Positions 47,223-55,192 of a stretch of DNA of 64,000 bases are shown here, piece by piece; position 1 is the stretch's first letter, and the number at the start of each line of letters is the position of its first letter. Below the pieces are notes generated by a model that saw only the letters and a list, made by a program, of their open reading frames with translations, searched no databases and was not told the origin of the DNA. Position numbers and translations under genes: made by a program. The stretch covers positions 1,054,001-1,118,000 of the forward strand of contig NZ_BIFS01000002.1 in the NCBI RefSeq assembly GCF_003967555.1. The letters run 5' to 3'. This DNA comes from Dictyobacter kobayashii (lineage in GTDB: Bacteria; Chloroflexota; Ktedonobacteria; Ktedonobacterales; Ktedonobacteraceae).

Positions 47223-48440
47223 CTATGAGATGATGGCGGGGTGGCGTTGAATTTCCTGAATCACTGGTTGTAGGCGGGGATCTGTGATGGGCAGTTGGGG
47301 TTGAAGCTGGTGGGCTGCAGGATTGACGGCCGTAAACACACCGAAACGCCAGAGGAAATAGGCATTGCTCGGCTGGGAGTGGGCTTCTTTTACACCAATA
47401 GTGGCCAAACATCCCAGAGCCCTGTTCTGGTTGGAAGTAAATGACGGATTCTGGATAGCAGTATTGGTTGAGATAGCAAGAATATTACTAATCATCAGTG
47501 TACAGTTAGGATCATCAAAAGAGCTGTCCCCGGCTTTATGGACCAGCACGTGCCAGGTATGCTGAATCCAAAAGATCTGCAAAAAAGTATATTGTTGATC
47601 GCCGGCCTGGCCTTCTAAGCTATCCTTAGCTGCGTCAGGGGCATTGACAGCGCGATATGTCCAGGTTGGACGCGTAATGACAAACACATCCCACGCTGGT
47701 ATACCATTCAATGTGTCCGGTTGAGGAAAAAAGCGGGTGCAAATTAAACGACAGTCGCTGCCCTGACCATCCTGACAATGCACACCAATTAGAGGACCCT
47801 GGCAGTCCGTTGGCATGTTCACATCGGTATCCAATAAAAAACGCAGGGTAGCGGCTAAAGGATGCGCCGCGGTCTGAATTGGTGAGGTGGCATTATAGCG
47901 GAATGGTTCCCCTGGCTGAACGGTTTCGTGCGCCTGAAAAGTATCCAGATAGGACTGTATGGCCTGCAAGAGTGCGGACTGCTGTTCAGGGGCCAATGAT
48001 TTCAGCGATAAGCGGTCCGGAAAACTTACCATATAAATAGTATCCGCGCGCGAGCTATCGGCGATCTGTGTTAACACACAATTTTGCTGCGGAGACGAGC
48101 TCACAGGTACAGTGAATTTACAGCTCTGCGTAGGAAAAGGTTCAGCATTCCATTGCAAGGTATGCTGTCCTGGAGCAAGACTGATGGGAGTATCATTTGT
48201 TGAGAGCGGCAGGTGCTCCACTGGCTTCCCATCCAAAACGGCTTTCCCCCACGGTGGCGATACTTGAAAGAAGAAAGAATCATCGCCTGTCAAGGATAAG
48301 CTGACCTCTTGCGCACCTCGCACGAGGCGTACAACATCATTAATAGACCATTCCTGGGTGACCGTGGCTTCCAGGATAAGCAATAGAATAATTATTATAC
48401 CAATTTTAATACAAAGTCTTGCTTGCTTGCGCAATCGCAT
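47223..48440 (-). CDS. Uncharacterised membrane-anchored exported protein
   Basis: 405 residues, GATGAGGA ahead of ATG 48440. One N-terminal helix (residues about 10-30) after a basic start; the rest is extracytoplasmic, with several Cys pairs (CKFTV, QNCVL, DCQGPLIGVHCQDGQGSDCR, LICTRFF) likely to form disulfides. I recognise no domain. It is flanked by long spacers, so probably transcribed alone. Confidence 0.65.
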   Translation of the reverse strand: MRLRKQARLCIKIGIIIILLLILEATVTQEWSINDVVRLVRGAQEVSLSLTGDDSFFFQVSPPWGKAVLDGKPVEHLPLSTNDTPISLAPGQHTLQWNAEPFPTQSCKFTVPVSSSPQQNCVLTQIADSSRADTIYMVSFPDRLSLKSLAPEQQSALLQAIQSYLDTFQAHETVQPGEPFRYNATSPIQTAAHPLAATLRFLLDTDVNMPTDCQGPLIGVHCQDGQGSDCRLICTRFFPQPDTLNGIPAWDVFVITRPTWTYRAVNAPDAAKDSLEGQAGDQQYTFLQIFWIQHTWHVLVHKAGDSSFDDPNCTLMISNILAISTNTAIQNPSFTSNQNRALGCLATIGVKEAHSQPSNAYFLWRFGVFTAVNPAAHQLQPQLPITDPRLQPVIQEIQRHPAIIS

Positions 48441-48763
48441 TCCTCATCTTCTGCCTGCAGCGAGAGGGGGATTGGGATACAATCACCCCCTCAGGAAAGT
48501 CTGGTCGGGCTACCCACTTGATCGCGGGGCGCCTGCACTTCTCGCATTCAATCTTCTTTATTTATTCTATCCTTTTAAGCCGGTAGTCACAATACCACTG
48601 ACTCTCATATTTATGGGAAGAGTGTCACCCCCTTACGGGCGGCCACATACGGGCGAGCACAGTCACGCCCGCACCTGATTGGAAGCCAGACATATTCCGA
48701 CAAAGCAGCGGACCTTTGCGACTTCTGCATCCGAGACAAAGGTTGTATTGGCAAGACGCTTCT
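48441..48763. other. Spacer with a diverged relative of the palindromic element
   Basis: ACTCTCATATTTATGGGAAG (48600-48619) resembles the left hairpin of copies A-C. GC-rich CGGGCG motifs follow (48636-48670), but no long palindrome is present. A GAGGGGG/CCCCCTC hairpin lies near 48462-48492. It could be a decayed copy. Confidence 0.35.
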
Positions 48764-49423
48764 CTAGCCTGCGAGATCTTCGAGGATCTCGCTCAGAGAG
48801 AGGACTTTCGCAAAGCCTTTCCTGAGCACCTGTAATTCGGGCTCCTGCATCGCAGGATCATCGGTGGCGGTGATGTCGCCGCCGATGATGACCTTAAAGC
48901 CGCGTTCATATGCTTGCCGAGCGGTGGTTCCACAACAGAAATTGGTGAGAGTACCACAGATGATCACGGTATCCTTGTGCAAGTTCTTGAGAATGGTTTC
49001 CAGGGGTGTATCATAAAAAGCGCCATACGACGGCTTGTAGAGCACAATCTCGTTTTCTAAAGGCGCCAATTCATGCCAGATGGTGCCATCGCGAAACCAG
49101 GCAGCGTCCTCTTCGGTATAGCGATTGGGCATGAGTGGCCCGCTCAGGGGACGATCCAGATACTGATGGGTTCTGGCAAAGGCCGTATAAATGACTGGAA
49201 CGCTCTTTGTGCGGCATGCTTCAATCAGTTGCTTGATGCGCGGGACAAGCCTCGTTGCTTCTGGAACCCAGAAAGGGGTGGAGTGAGGTCTTACAAATTC
49301 ATCCTGCATATCGATCACAAGCAAGGCGCAGTGGTCTCGTTCCACTCCAAAGGTCGCACTTCCTTCTCGATAGGCAAGACGCGCGAAAGTGAGAACTTCC
49401 TGTTCCGAAAAGTTTTTGGTCAT
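48764..49423 (-). CDS. Isochorismatase-family cysteine hydrolase
   Basis: 219 residues, AAGGAGATTTC ahead of ATG 49423. Fold landmarks: CALLVIDMQDEFV with the catalytic Asp, YKPSYGAFYDTPL with the catalytic Lys region, and CGTLTNFCCGTTARQAYERG with the nucleophile Cys in the TNFCC loop. Family members hydrolyse amides or vinyl ethers such as nicotinamide, N-carbamoylsarcosine or isochorismate; the substrate here is unknown. Divergent from an Lrp-type regulator gene 120 bases away, a likely control pair. Confidence 0.87.
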   Translation of the reverse strand: MTKNFSEQEVLTFARLAYREGSATFGVERDHCALLVIDMQDEFVRPHSTPFWVPEATRLVPRIKQLIEACRTKSVPVIYTAFARTHQYLDRPLSGPLMPNRYTEEDAAWFRDGTIWHELAPLENEIVLYKPSYGAFYDTPLETILKNLHKDTVIICGTLTNFCCGTTARQAYERGFKVIIGGDITATDDPAMQEPELQVLRKGFAKVLSLSEILEDLAG

Positions 49424-49542
49424 GAAATCTCCTTGAAAGATCTACTTGTTTTTATAGAGTATAGCAGGAAGAAAATCTCCAGTACATGCATTTTCAAAAG
49501 TGATATGCTATACTTCTTTCAAACTTGAAAGGAAATAGTACA

Positions 49543-50049
49543 ATGACTTTCAAAGATGATCGTCTCCTGGATGAGACAGGGTGGAGTATTCTGCGGGAGT
49601 TGCAAAAGGACGCCCGGCTTTCCTTTCCTGAATTAGGTCGACGGGTGGGACTCTCCACCCCTGCTGTCGCTGAACGAGTGCGCAAACTGGAAGATGCGGG
49701 GGTGATTACTGGCTATGGAGCCCACGTCGATACGGCAAAGGTTGGCTTGCCCATGATGGCATTTATCCGCATTACCACGACACCCCAGACGGAGGCCAGT
49801 CTGCGTGCCCTCATGACGGATCTCCCCGAGCTACTGGAATGTCACCGTGTCACAGGGAATGAGAGTTTTCTCTTGAAGCTGGTCGTCACATCGATCGCCC
49901 ATTTGGAACAGGTCCTCAATCAACTCATGAGAACAGGGCCTGTCACCACATCCATTGTCCTGTCCACACCCCTCCCTGGAGAACCGATCAAACAAGAGGC
50001 GACAAGAAGAGAGCATGATCCGATCGCTCATACAAGCCAGGAACACTGA
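49543..50049 (+). CDS. Lrp/AsnC-family transcriptional regulator
   Basis: 168 residues from ATG 49543 (AAAGGAAATAGTACA); an upstream TTG at 49525 is less likely. N-terminal winged helix: GWSILRELQKDARLSFPELG, RRVGLSTPAVAERVRKLEDA. C-terminal RAM ligand-binding domain: GLPMMAFIRITTT, ECHRVTGNESFLLKLVV. It probably regulates itself and the divergent isochorismatase gene in response to an amino acid or related compound. Confidence 0.9.
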   Translation: MTFKDDRLLDETGWSILRELQKDARLSFPELGRRVGLSTPAVAERVRKLEDAGVITGYGAHVDTAKVGLPMMAFIRITTTPQTEASLRALMTDLPELLECHRVTGNESFLLKLVVTSIAHLEQVLNQLMRTGPVTTSIVLSTPLPGEPIKQEATRREHDPIAHTSQEH

Positions 50050-50223
50050 TCAGGCTTCTCTAGAGAGGCTGTTCTTTCATCTACAACAGTAGGAAGTAGA
50101 GGATAGAGCCAGCCGCGATCAGGTTGATCAAGGCGTTACCATGTGGATTCGGTGTAGCAGACTAGTTACTAAGAACCATGACAAATAGTGACAACAAGAT
50201 CGTTTTGTGCTAGACTCATAAAC

Positions 50224-50808
50224 ATGAAGTTGAGCCAGTACGCGAAGGCACAAGGGATCAGTTATCGTACAGCCCTCAGATGGTGGAAAGCTGGGCAGAT
50301 CAAAGGGTACCAGGCCGAAACCGGAACCATCATCGTCGAAGAGGGGAAACCAGAAGAGGCAAGCCGCGCTCGGCGAGTTGCGATTTACGCGCGAGTCTCT
50401 TCACGGGAGCACCAGCCCAATCTGGAACGGCAAGTCGAACGACTCGAAACCTATTGTGCGGCCAAAGGCTATCAGATCACCACGGTCGTCACAGAAATTG
50501 CTTCCGGGGTCAATGATGCTCGACCGAAGTTTCTGGCCCTGTTGCGAGATGTGACGATGACGACGATTGTGGTGGAGCAGAAGGATCGTGCAACGCGCTT
50601 CGGGTTCCGGTATCTCGAGACGCTCTTGGAATTGCAAGGCAGGGGCTTTGAAGTGGTCAATGTGGCGGAAAACAATCAGGAGGACCTGCTGGCGGATCTG
50701 ACAAGCATTCTCTATAGCTTCATGGCCCGGTTGTATGGGCAACGTCGAGCGAAACGGAAAACCGAAAAGATTGTGAAAGAATTGGAGGCAGAGGATGCAC
50801 CTGGTTGA
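50224..50808 (+). CDS. tnpA: IS607-type serine recombinase (TnpA)
   Basis: 194 residues from ATG 50224. Unlike ordinary resolvases, the DNA-binding MerR-like helix-turn-helix is N-terminal (MKLSQYAKAQGISYRTALRW), then the catalytic domain with AIYARVSSREHQPNLERQVE carrying the nucleophile Ser, and DRATRFGFRYLETLL. The C-terminal helix is basic. It catalyses excision and integration of the element. It overlaps tnpB by 14 bases. Confidence 0.92.
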   Translation: MKLSQYAKAQGISYRTALRWWKAGQIKGYQAETGTIIVEEGKPEEASRARRVAIYARVSSREHQPNLERQVERLETYCAAKGYQITTVVTEIASGVNDARPKFLALLRDVTMTTIVVEQKDRATRFGFRYLETLLELQGRGFEVVNVAENNQEDLLADLTSILYSFMARLYGQRRAKRKTEKIVKELEAEDAPG

Positions 50809-52048
50809 GCGACACCTGGTCAAACAAGATGATCCTCGCTTTGCGGTTCTCGATACTGCTGCGTTCGCTTCGAAAAACCTGTACAATCAGGCCAACTATC
50901 AGATACGACAGACCTACACTCAGGAAGACAAGTATCTGTCGTATGTCGAGGTGTTTCATCGGGTCAAGGGCATGGAATGCTACAAGGCCCTTCCCGCCAA
51001 GGTGGCCAATTCCATTTTGATCTTACTTCATAAGAACTGGATCTCTTTCTTTGAAGCGAAGAAAGCGTACCAGGAAGATCCCTCCCGCTTCACTGGACGC
51101 CCAACGCTGCCCAAATACAAAGACAAGATCAAGGGCCGTAATATCCTCATCTACGACAAGCAGGCACTCGGCAAGCGTGCGTTCAAGAAAACCGCCAAGC
51201 TCATCCCTTCAGGATTGCCCATCGAGATTGACACCTGCGTCGCCGAATTCTGGCAAATTGCTCAAGTACGGGTTGTGCCCTGTTCTGATGGATACATGAT
51301 TGAAGTGGTGTATGAACAGCAAGAAGAGCAGGGGCAGGCCGATGTCGACCCTGCCCTGGTGGCAGCCATCGATGTTGGAGTCAATGTCCTGGCCGCCCTC
51401 ACCAGCAATAAGCCTGGTTTTGTTCCCCGTGTGCTCAGCGGCAAACCGATCAAAAGCCTCAATCAAGGATACAACAAACAACGCGCCCAAGCCCAAAGCC
51501 GTTTAAGCCGAGAGAAGCGTTTGACCTCGCGCCAACTGGATCGCAGAACGACGAAGCGCAATCGCCGTGTGGAGCACTATCTGCATACGGCAAGCCGTCG
51601 CATCATCGATCTGTTGGTAGAGGAGAGCATTGGAACGCTTGTCATTGGCAAAAATCCGCTCTGGAAGCAGGAAGTGAGCATGGGCAAACGCAACAATCAA
51701 TCCTTTGTACAGATCCCACATGCTCGTTTTATCGATCAATTAACCTACAAAGCCAAATTGGTCGGGATCAGGGTCATTCTTGCCGAAGAGAGCTATACCA
51801 GCAAGGCCAGTTTCCTTGACCGCGATCCGATCCCCACGTACCGCGCAGATCAGACAAACCCTGCTGTGTTTTCGGGCAAGCGCATTGCCCGCAGTTGGTA
51901 TCGGGCAAAGGATGGACAAATCATTCACGCAGATGTGAATGGTAGTTATAACATTTTGCGCAAAAGTAGCTCCGACCTTTCGCAATTGGGGCGAGGAGTA
52001 GGGGGGAGCTGCAGTTCTCCCCAGGCGGCTGGCCGTCTAAACGGATGA
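50795..52048 (+). CDS. tnpB: TnpB RNA-guided nuclease with alternative RuvC-II site
   Basis: 417 residues. RuvC-I AAIDVGVNVLAAL supplies the first Asp; RuvC-III IHADVNGSYNILRK supplies the last. At RuvC-II the usual VxED Glu is replaced by LVIGKNPLWKQ, a pattern of one TnpB clade in which a Glu in the following LAEESYTSKASF helix probably takes over. The CxxC zinc-finger pairs normally between RuvC-II and III are missing (TSKASFLDRDPIPTYRAD). TnpB cuts DNA next to a transposon-associated motif using an RNA guide from the element's right end, preserving the element. Confidence 0.9.
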   Translation: MHLVERHLVKQDDPRFAVLDTAAFASKNLYNQANYQIRQTYTQEDKYLSYVEVFHRVKGMECYKALPAKVANSILILLHKNWISFFEAKKAYQEDPSRFTGRPTLPKYKDKIKGRNILIYDKQALGKRAFKKTAKLIPSGLPIEIDTCVAEFWQIAQVRVVPCSDGYMIEVVYEQQEEQGQADVDPALVAAIDVGVNVLAALTSNKPGFVPRVLSGKPIKSLNQGYNKQRAQAQSRLSREKRLTSRQLDRRTTKRNRRVEHYLHTASRRIIDLLVEESIGTLVIGKNPLWKQEVSMGKRNNQSFVQIPHARFIDQLTYKAKLVGIRVILAEESYTSKASFLDRDPIPTYRADQTNPAVFSGKRIARSWYRAKDGQIIHADVNGSYNILRKSSSDLSQLGRGVGGSCSSPQAAGRLNG

Positions 52049-52069
52049 CCAAATAGGCATATTTGTCAT
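51985..52069 (+). ncRNA. Candidate omega RNA at the IS607 right end
   Basis: Overlaps the 3' end of tnpB and reaches the element border. It contains a GGGGAG...CTCCCC hairpin (about 52000-52021) and a terminal hairpin ATGAC(C)AAATA/TATTTGTCAT (52045-52069). Position and structure fit omega RNAs; the guide would derive from the flank beyond 52069. No expression evidence. Confidence 0.35.
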
Positions 52070-52095
52070 CATTCTAAGATACTGTAAGTAGCCTT

Positions 52096-53151
52096 CTACA
52101 GGCGCTTTACCGTTGAGGTGGAAGCACGTACAATAAGTTTAGTTGGCACGACTAAAGGTGAAGGAGCCTCTTCTCCACTCATCAATTGAAGTAAGCGGCT
52201 CACGGCCCCTTGGCCAATTGCCTGCTTATCCTGGCTAATCGTGGTCAGGGGCGGATCGGAGTGCTGGCTACGATCAATATCATCAAAACCAATGACAGAA
52301 ACATCTTCAGGCACACGAATATGGTGCTCCTTCAACGCCCGCAGAATACCAAAAGCGATCATATCGCTGTTAGCCACAATAGCGGTGAAGTCGCGTCGTT
52401 CACGTAATAGGGCCAACGCCGCATGATAGGCGTCCTGGGTCTCCCAACCCGATTGGCAGACCAGTTGCTGTTCAATAGAGAGTCCAGCACTGGCCATTGC
52501 CTGTTGATGACCCATAAAACGCTCGGTTCCAGTAATCGAAAAGAGCGATCCTGGAAAAAAAGCGATGCGCCGATGTCCAAGCTGTAAAAGATGCTCGGCC
52601 GCCTGCACAGCGCCACCCTTATAATCTGATTTCGCATAGGTGGCATGGCTACCTTGAAAAAGATTGTCGATAAAAACCGCGGGCATCGATGAATTGCATA
52701 AACCTTGAATGCGAGGATCATCCGTCCCCAGAGCCAGCGTAATCACACCCTCTACGCCCCTGGCCTGTAAGGATAGAACATAGTTCAAGGTAGGATCTCC
52801 ACCCGCATCAAAGGTGCTATAAGGACGGGCAGGCAGAAATAGATCATAGCCGGCTTCAGCAACCGCCTGCTCAATAAAACGTAACAATTCCAGATAAAAA
52901 TGGCACTGGGTCATAGCGAGTTGTGAAAAATTTAAGCCACCTTCGCCATCAAACATAGCCAGCGCAATCATGCGCGAACGATCCTGGGGCACCGCCTTCG
53001 TAAAAATATTGGTACCATACCCAAGCGTAGCAATCGCGGCATAAATACGTTTCTTTGTTTCCTCGCTAACATTAGGCGAACCATTGAGAACGCGAGATAC
53101 CGTTGCGCGCGAAACGCCTGCCAGCCGGGCCACCTGCTCACTCGTAACCAT
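52096..53151 (-). CDS. LacI-family transcriptional regulator
   Basis: 351 residues starting directly with the helix-turn-helix (MVTSEQVARLAGVSRATVSR, VLNGSPNVS). The sugar-binding domain is recognisable (GVEGVITLALG, AIVANSDMIAFGILRAL, VSVIGFDDID). It is divergent from the GH4 gene, so it most probably represses it and responds to an alpha-galactoside or glucoside. The IS607 element lies immediately beyond its stop. Confidence 0.92.
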   Translation of the reverse strand: MVTSEQVARLAGVSRATVSRVLNGSPNVSEETKKRIYAAIATLGYGTNIFTKAVPQDRSRMIALAMFDGEGGLNFSQLAMTQCHFYLELLRFIEQAVAEAGYDLFLPARPYSTFDAGGDPTLNYVLSLQARGVEGVITLALGTDDPRIQGLCNSSMPAVFIDNLFQGSHATYAKSDYKGGAVQAAEHLLQLGHRRIAFFPGSLFSITGTERFMGHQQAMASAGLSIEQQLVCQSGWETQDAYHAALALLRERRDFTAIVANSDMIAFGILRALKEHHIRVPEDVSVIGFDDIDRSQHSDPPLTTISQDKQAIGQGAVSRLLQLMSGEEAPSPLVVPTKLIVRASTSTVKRL

Positions 53152-53228
53152 GCGGAAATATTACTCCCTATGCGATTTTAGACTGGATGCTGGACATCTG
53201 GTAGCACTACCAGATCGTTCATGTACAT

Positions 53229-53369
53229 ATGTAACATTACAGATGCTACTACTATTGCATAACTCAACCATATTTGTCAAATATCAGGCATTGACAGAAG
53301 CCACATATAGAAGTTACTATTGTCTCAATAGATCCATTCAACTACTAAAACTGATTGCTAATGTTACAT
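53229..53369. promoter_or_regulatory. Candidate operator pair between lacI and the GH4 gene
   Basis: ATGTAACATTA (53229-53239) and its exact reverse complement TAATGTTACAT (53359-53369) flank the middle of the 271-base divergent promoter region; two such sites could support looping. They do not look like classical LacI operators with a central CG, so the link is tentative. Confidence 0.4.
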
Positions 53370-53422
53370 TTTTACAATCATCTCAAATCCTCAGCCAACT
53401 CGATTCAAAGGAGAAGCATAAC

Positions 53423-54976
53423 GTGGCTATTAAAATTGCAATGATTGGCGCTGGCTCGATTGGTTTTACACGCACATTGTTACGAGATATTTTGGCGGTA
53501 CCAGAGCTGGCGGACACTACATTCGCCTTTAGTGATATTTCTGCCCAAAATCTGGAAATGGTTCAGCAGCTCTGTGAGCGTGAGATCAAAGCCAGCAAGC
53601 TGCCAGCGAAGATCGTTGCGACCACTGATCGGCGTGCCGCGATCGCCGAGAGTGACTATGTCATCAGCACTATCCGCCAGGGCGGGCTGGCAGCCTTTCA
53701 GACGGATATCGATATCCCATTGAAGTATGGCGTTGACCAGTGTGTCGGTGACACGCTGTGCGCGGGTGGCTTGATGTATGCCCAGCGCACAATTCCTGCG
53801 CTGCTAGATTTCTGCACCGATATTCGCGAGCTGGCTAAACCAGGGGCCTTATTTCTCAATTATTCCAATCCCATGGCCATGAATGTCTGGGCCTGTAATC
53901 AATATGGGGGAGTAAATACGATTGGTCTCTGTCATGGTGTTCAGGGGGCACACTGGCAGATCACCAAATGTATCGAACTATGGGCACAGAAAGAGGGACT
54001 GCTCAAAGCGGATGAACATTTACACCGGCGCGATGTCGATGTAATCGCCGCTGGCATTAACCACCAGACCTGGTTCATCAAAGTACAGTGGCGCGGCATG
54101 GATATGCTACCACGACTGCTAGAATTATTTGAAGCCCACCCCACCTTTCCTCAAACAGAAAAGGTGCGCATCGACGTCCTACGCCGCTTCGGCTACTATA
54201 GCACAGAATCAAATGGCCACTTGAGCGAATACCTGCCCTGGTACCGCAAACGCGTGAATGAAATTTCCCAATGGATCGATCTCTCCAACTGGATCAATGG
54301 CGAAACGGGAGGCTATCTGAGGGTATGTACTGAGGGGCGCAACTGGTTTGAGACCGATTTTCCTAACTGGCTAAAAGAAGAGCCACAACCAATCAGTGCC
54401 ACCAGGCGCAGTGAAGAACATGGCTCATATATCATCGAGGCCCTGGAGACCGGTCGACTCTATCGGGGACACTTCAATATCGTTAACCAGAATCACATTA
54501 CCAATCTGCCCAATGGCTGCGTGATCGAGATTCCTGGTTATGTTGATAAAAATGGCATCAATATGCCGGTCGTTGGAGATCTACCGTTGGCCTGTGCCGC
54601 GACCTGTTCGGCCAGCGTGCGTGTACAACAGATGGGAATGGAGGCCGCCGTCCATGGCGATGTCACATTACTCAAACAGGCCATGCTGCATGATCCCCTG
54701 GTAGGGGCGGTCTGTAATCCTGAGGAGGTCTGGCAGCTAACCGATGAGATGCTGGTCGCGCAGGCAGAATGGCTCCCACAATATAGCGCAGCCATTCCTC
54801 AGGCCAGGGCTCGCCTTGAGGCCGCCGTACAGAACGGCACACGTGTAAAAACCATCGAGACCGAGGGGGCTGCTCGCCTGCAGGTAAAGACGGTCGAAGA
54901 GATGGCCAGCAACCGGGCGGAAGCTAAGGCCAACGCCAGCGCAACCGATAAAGGGAAGATGACGAAAGTCTCGTAA
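53423..54976 (+). CDS. GH4-family NAD-dependent alpha-galactosidase/glucosidase
   Basis: 517 residues from GTG 53423, behind AAAGGAGAAGCATAAC; the open frame to 53084 runs through the divergent promoter and is rejected. N-terminal Rossmann motif MIGAGSIGFTRTLLRD, then DISAQNLEMVQQL, VGDTLCAGG, NYSNPMAMNVWA and GLCHGVQG with the Cys/His residues that bind Mn2+ in GH4 enzymes. Mechanism: NAD-mediated oxidation, elimination, then re-reduction. The sequence is closest to MelA-type alpha-galactosidases in my judgement, in line with other galactoside genes nearby. The C-terminus is longer than usual and Ala/Lys-rich. Confidence 0.88.
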   Translation: MAIKIAMIGAGSIGFTRTLLRDILAVPELADTTFAFSDISAQNLEMVQQLCEREIKASKLPAKIVATTDRRAAIAESDYVISTIRQGGLAAFQTDIDIPLKYGVDQCVGDTLCAGGLMYAQRTIPALLDFCTDIRELAKPGALFLNYSNPMAMNVWACNQYGGVNTIGLCHGVQGAHWQITKCIELWAQKEGLLKADEHLHRRDVDVIAAGINHQTWFIKVQWRGMDMLPRLLELFEAHPTFPQTEKVRIDVLRRFGYYSTESNGHLSEYLPWYRKRVNEISQWIDLSNWINGETGGYLRVCTEGRNWFETDFPNWLKEEPQPISATRRSEEHGSYIIEALETGRLYRGHFNIVNQNHITNLPNGCVIEIPGYVDKNGINMPVVGDLPLACAATCSASVRVQQMGMEAAVHGDVTLLKQAMLHDPLVGAVCNPEEVWQLTDEMLVAQAEWLPQYSAAIPQARARLEAAVQNGTRVKTIETEGAARLQVKTVEEMASNRAEAKANASATDKGKMTKVS

Positions 54977-55020
54977 GTGCTCATTTCTGAAGGATTAAGC
55001 AAGGGGCCAGCCCTTGTGCG

Positions 55021-55137
55021 AACGTGCGCTGACGCGCCCGAACTTTTTATTTCTTGTGTGGTGCAAAAAGTGAGTGTGGTGCAAAAGTGCGCTGTGCGCA
55101 CTTTTGCACCACACTCACTTTTTGCACCACACAAGAA
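55021..55137. mobile_element. MITE-like palindromic element, copy D, 42-bp perfect stem
   Basis: GC block AACGTGCGCTGACGCGCCCG (55021-55040), ten-base spacer, then a perfect 42-bp stem (55051-55092 with 55096-55137, loop TGT). Each arm contains a direct repeat of GTGTGGTGCAAAA, duplicated symmetrically on both arms. Located between convergent genes, where it may serve as a terminator. Confidence 0.75.
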
Positions 55138-55192
55138 TAATTTCATCCTGTCCATATACATATCCTTAAAAGATCATAGCTGTCCAGAATGC

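Larger units (their letters stand above)
50178..52069 (+). mobile_element. IS607-family insertion sequence
   Basis: Holds a serine-recombinase gene and an overlapping tnpB. Short inverted motifs near the edges (ATGACAAATA 50178-50187; TATTTGTCAT 52060-52069) may mark the ends, although IS607 elements normally lack inverted repeats, so exact borders are unsure. It lies between the lrp-type gene and a lacI gene and breaks no gene. Both frames are intact, so it may be recently active. Confidence 0.8.

Noticed and set aside
53084..53422. N-terminal extension of the GH4 protein
   Set aside because: It runs through the divergent lacI start and promoter. GTG 53423 has a strong ribosome-binding site and begins the Rossmann motif.
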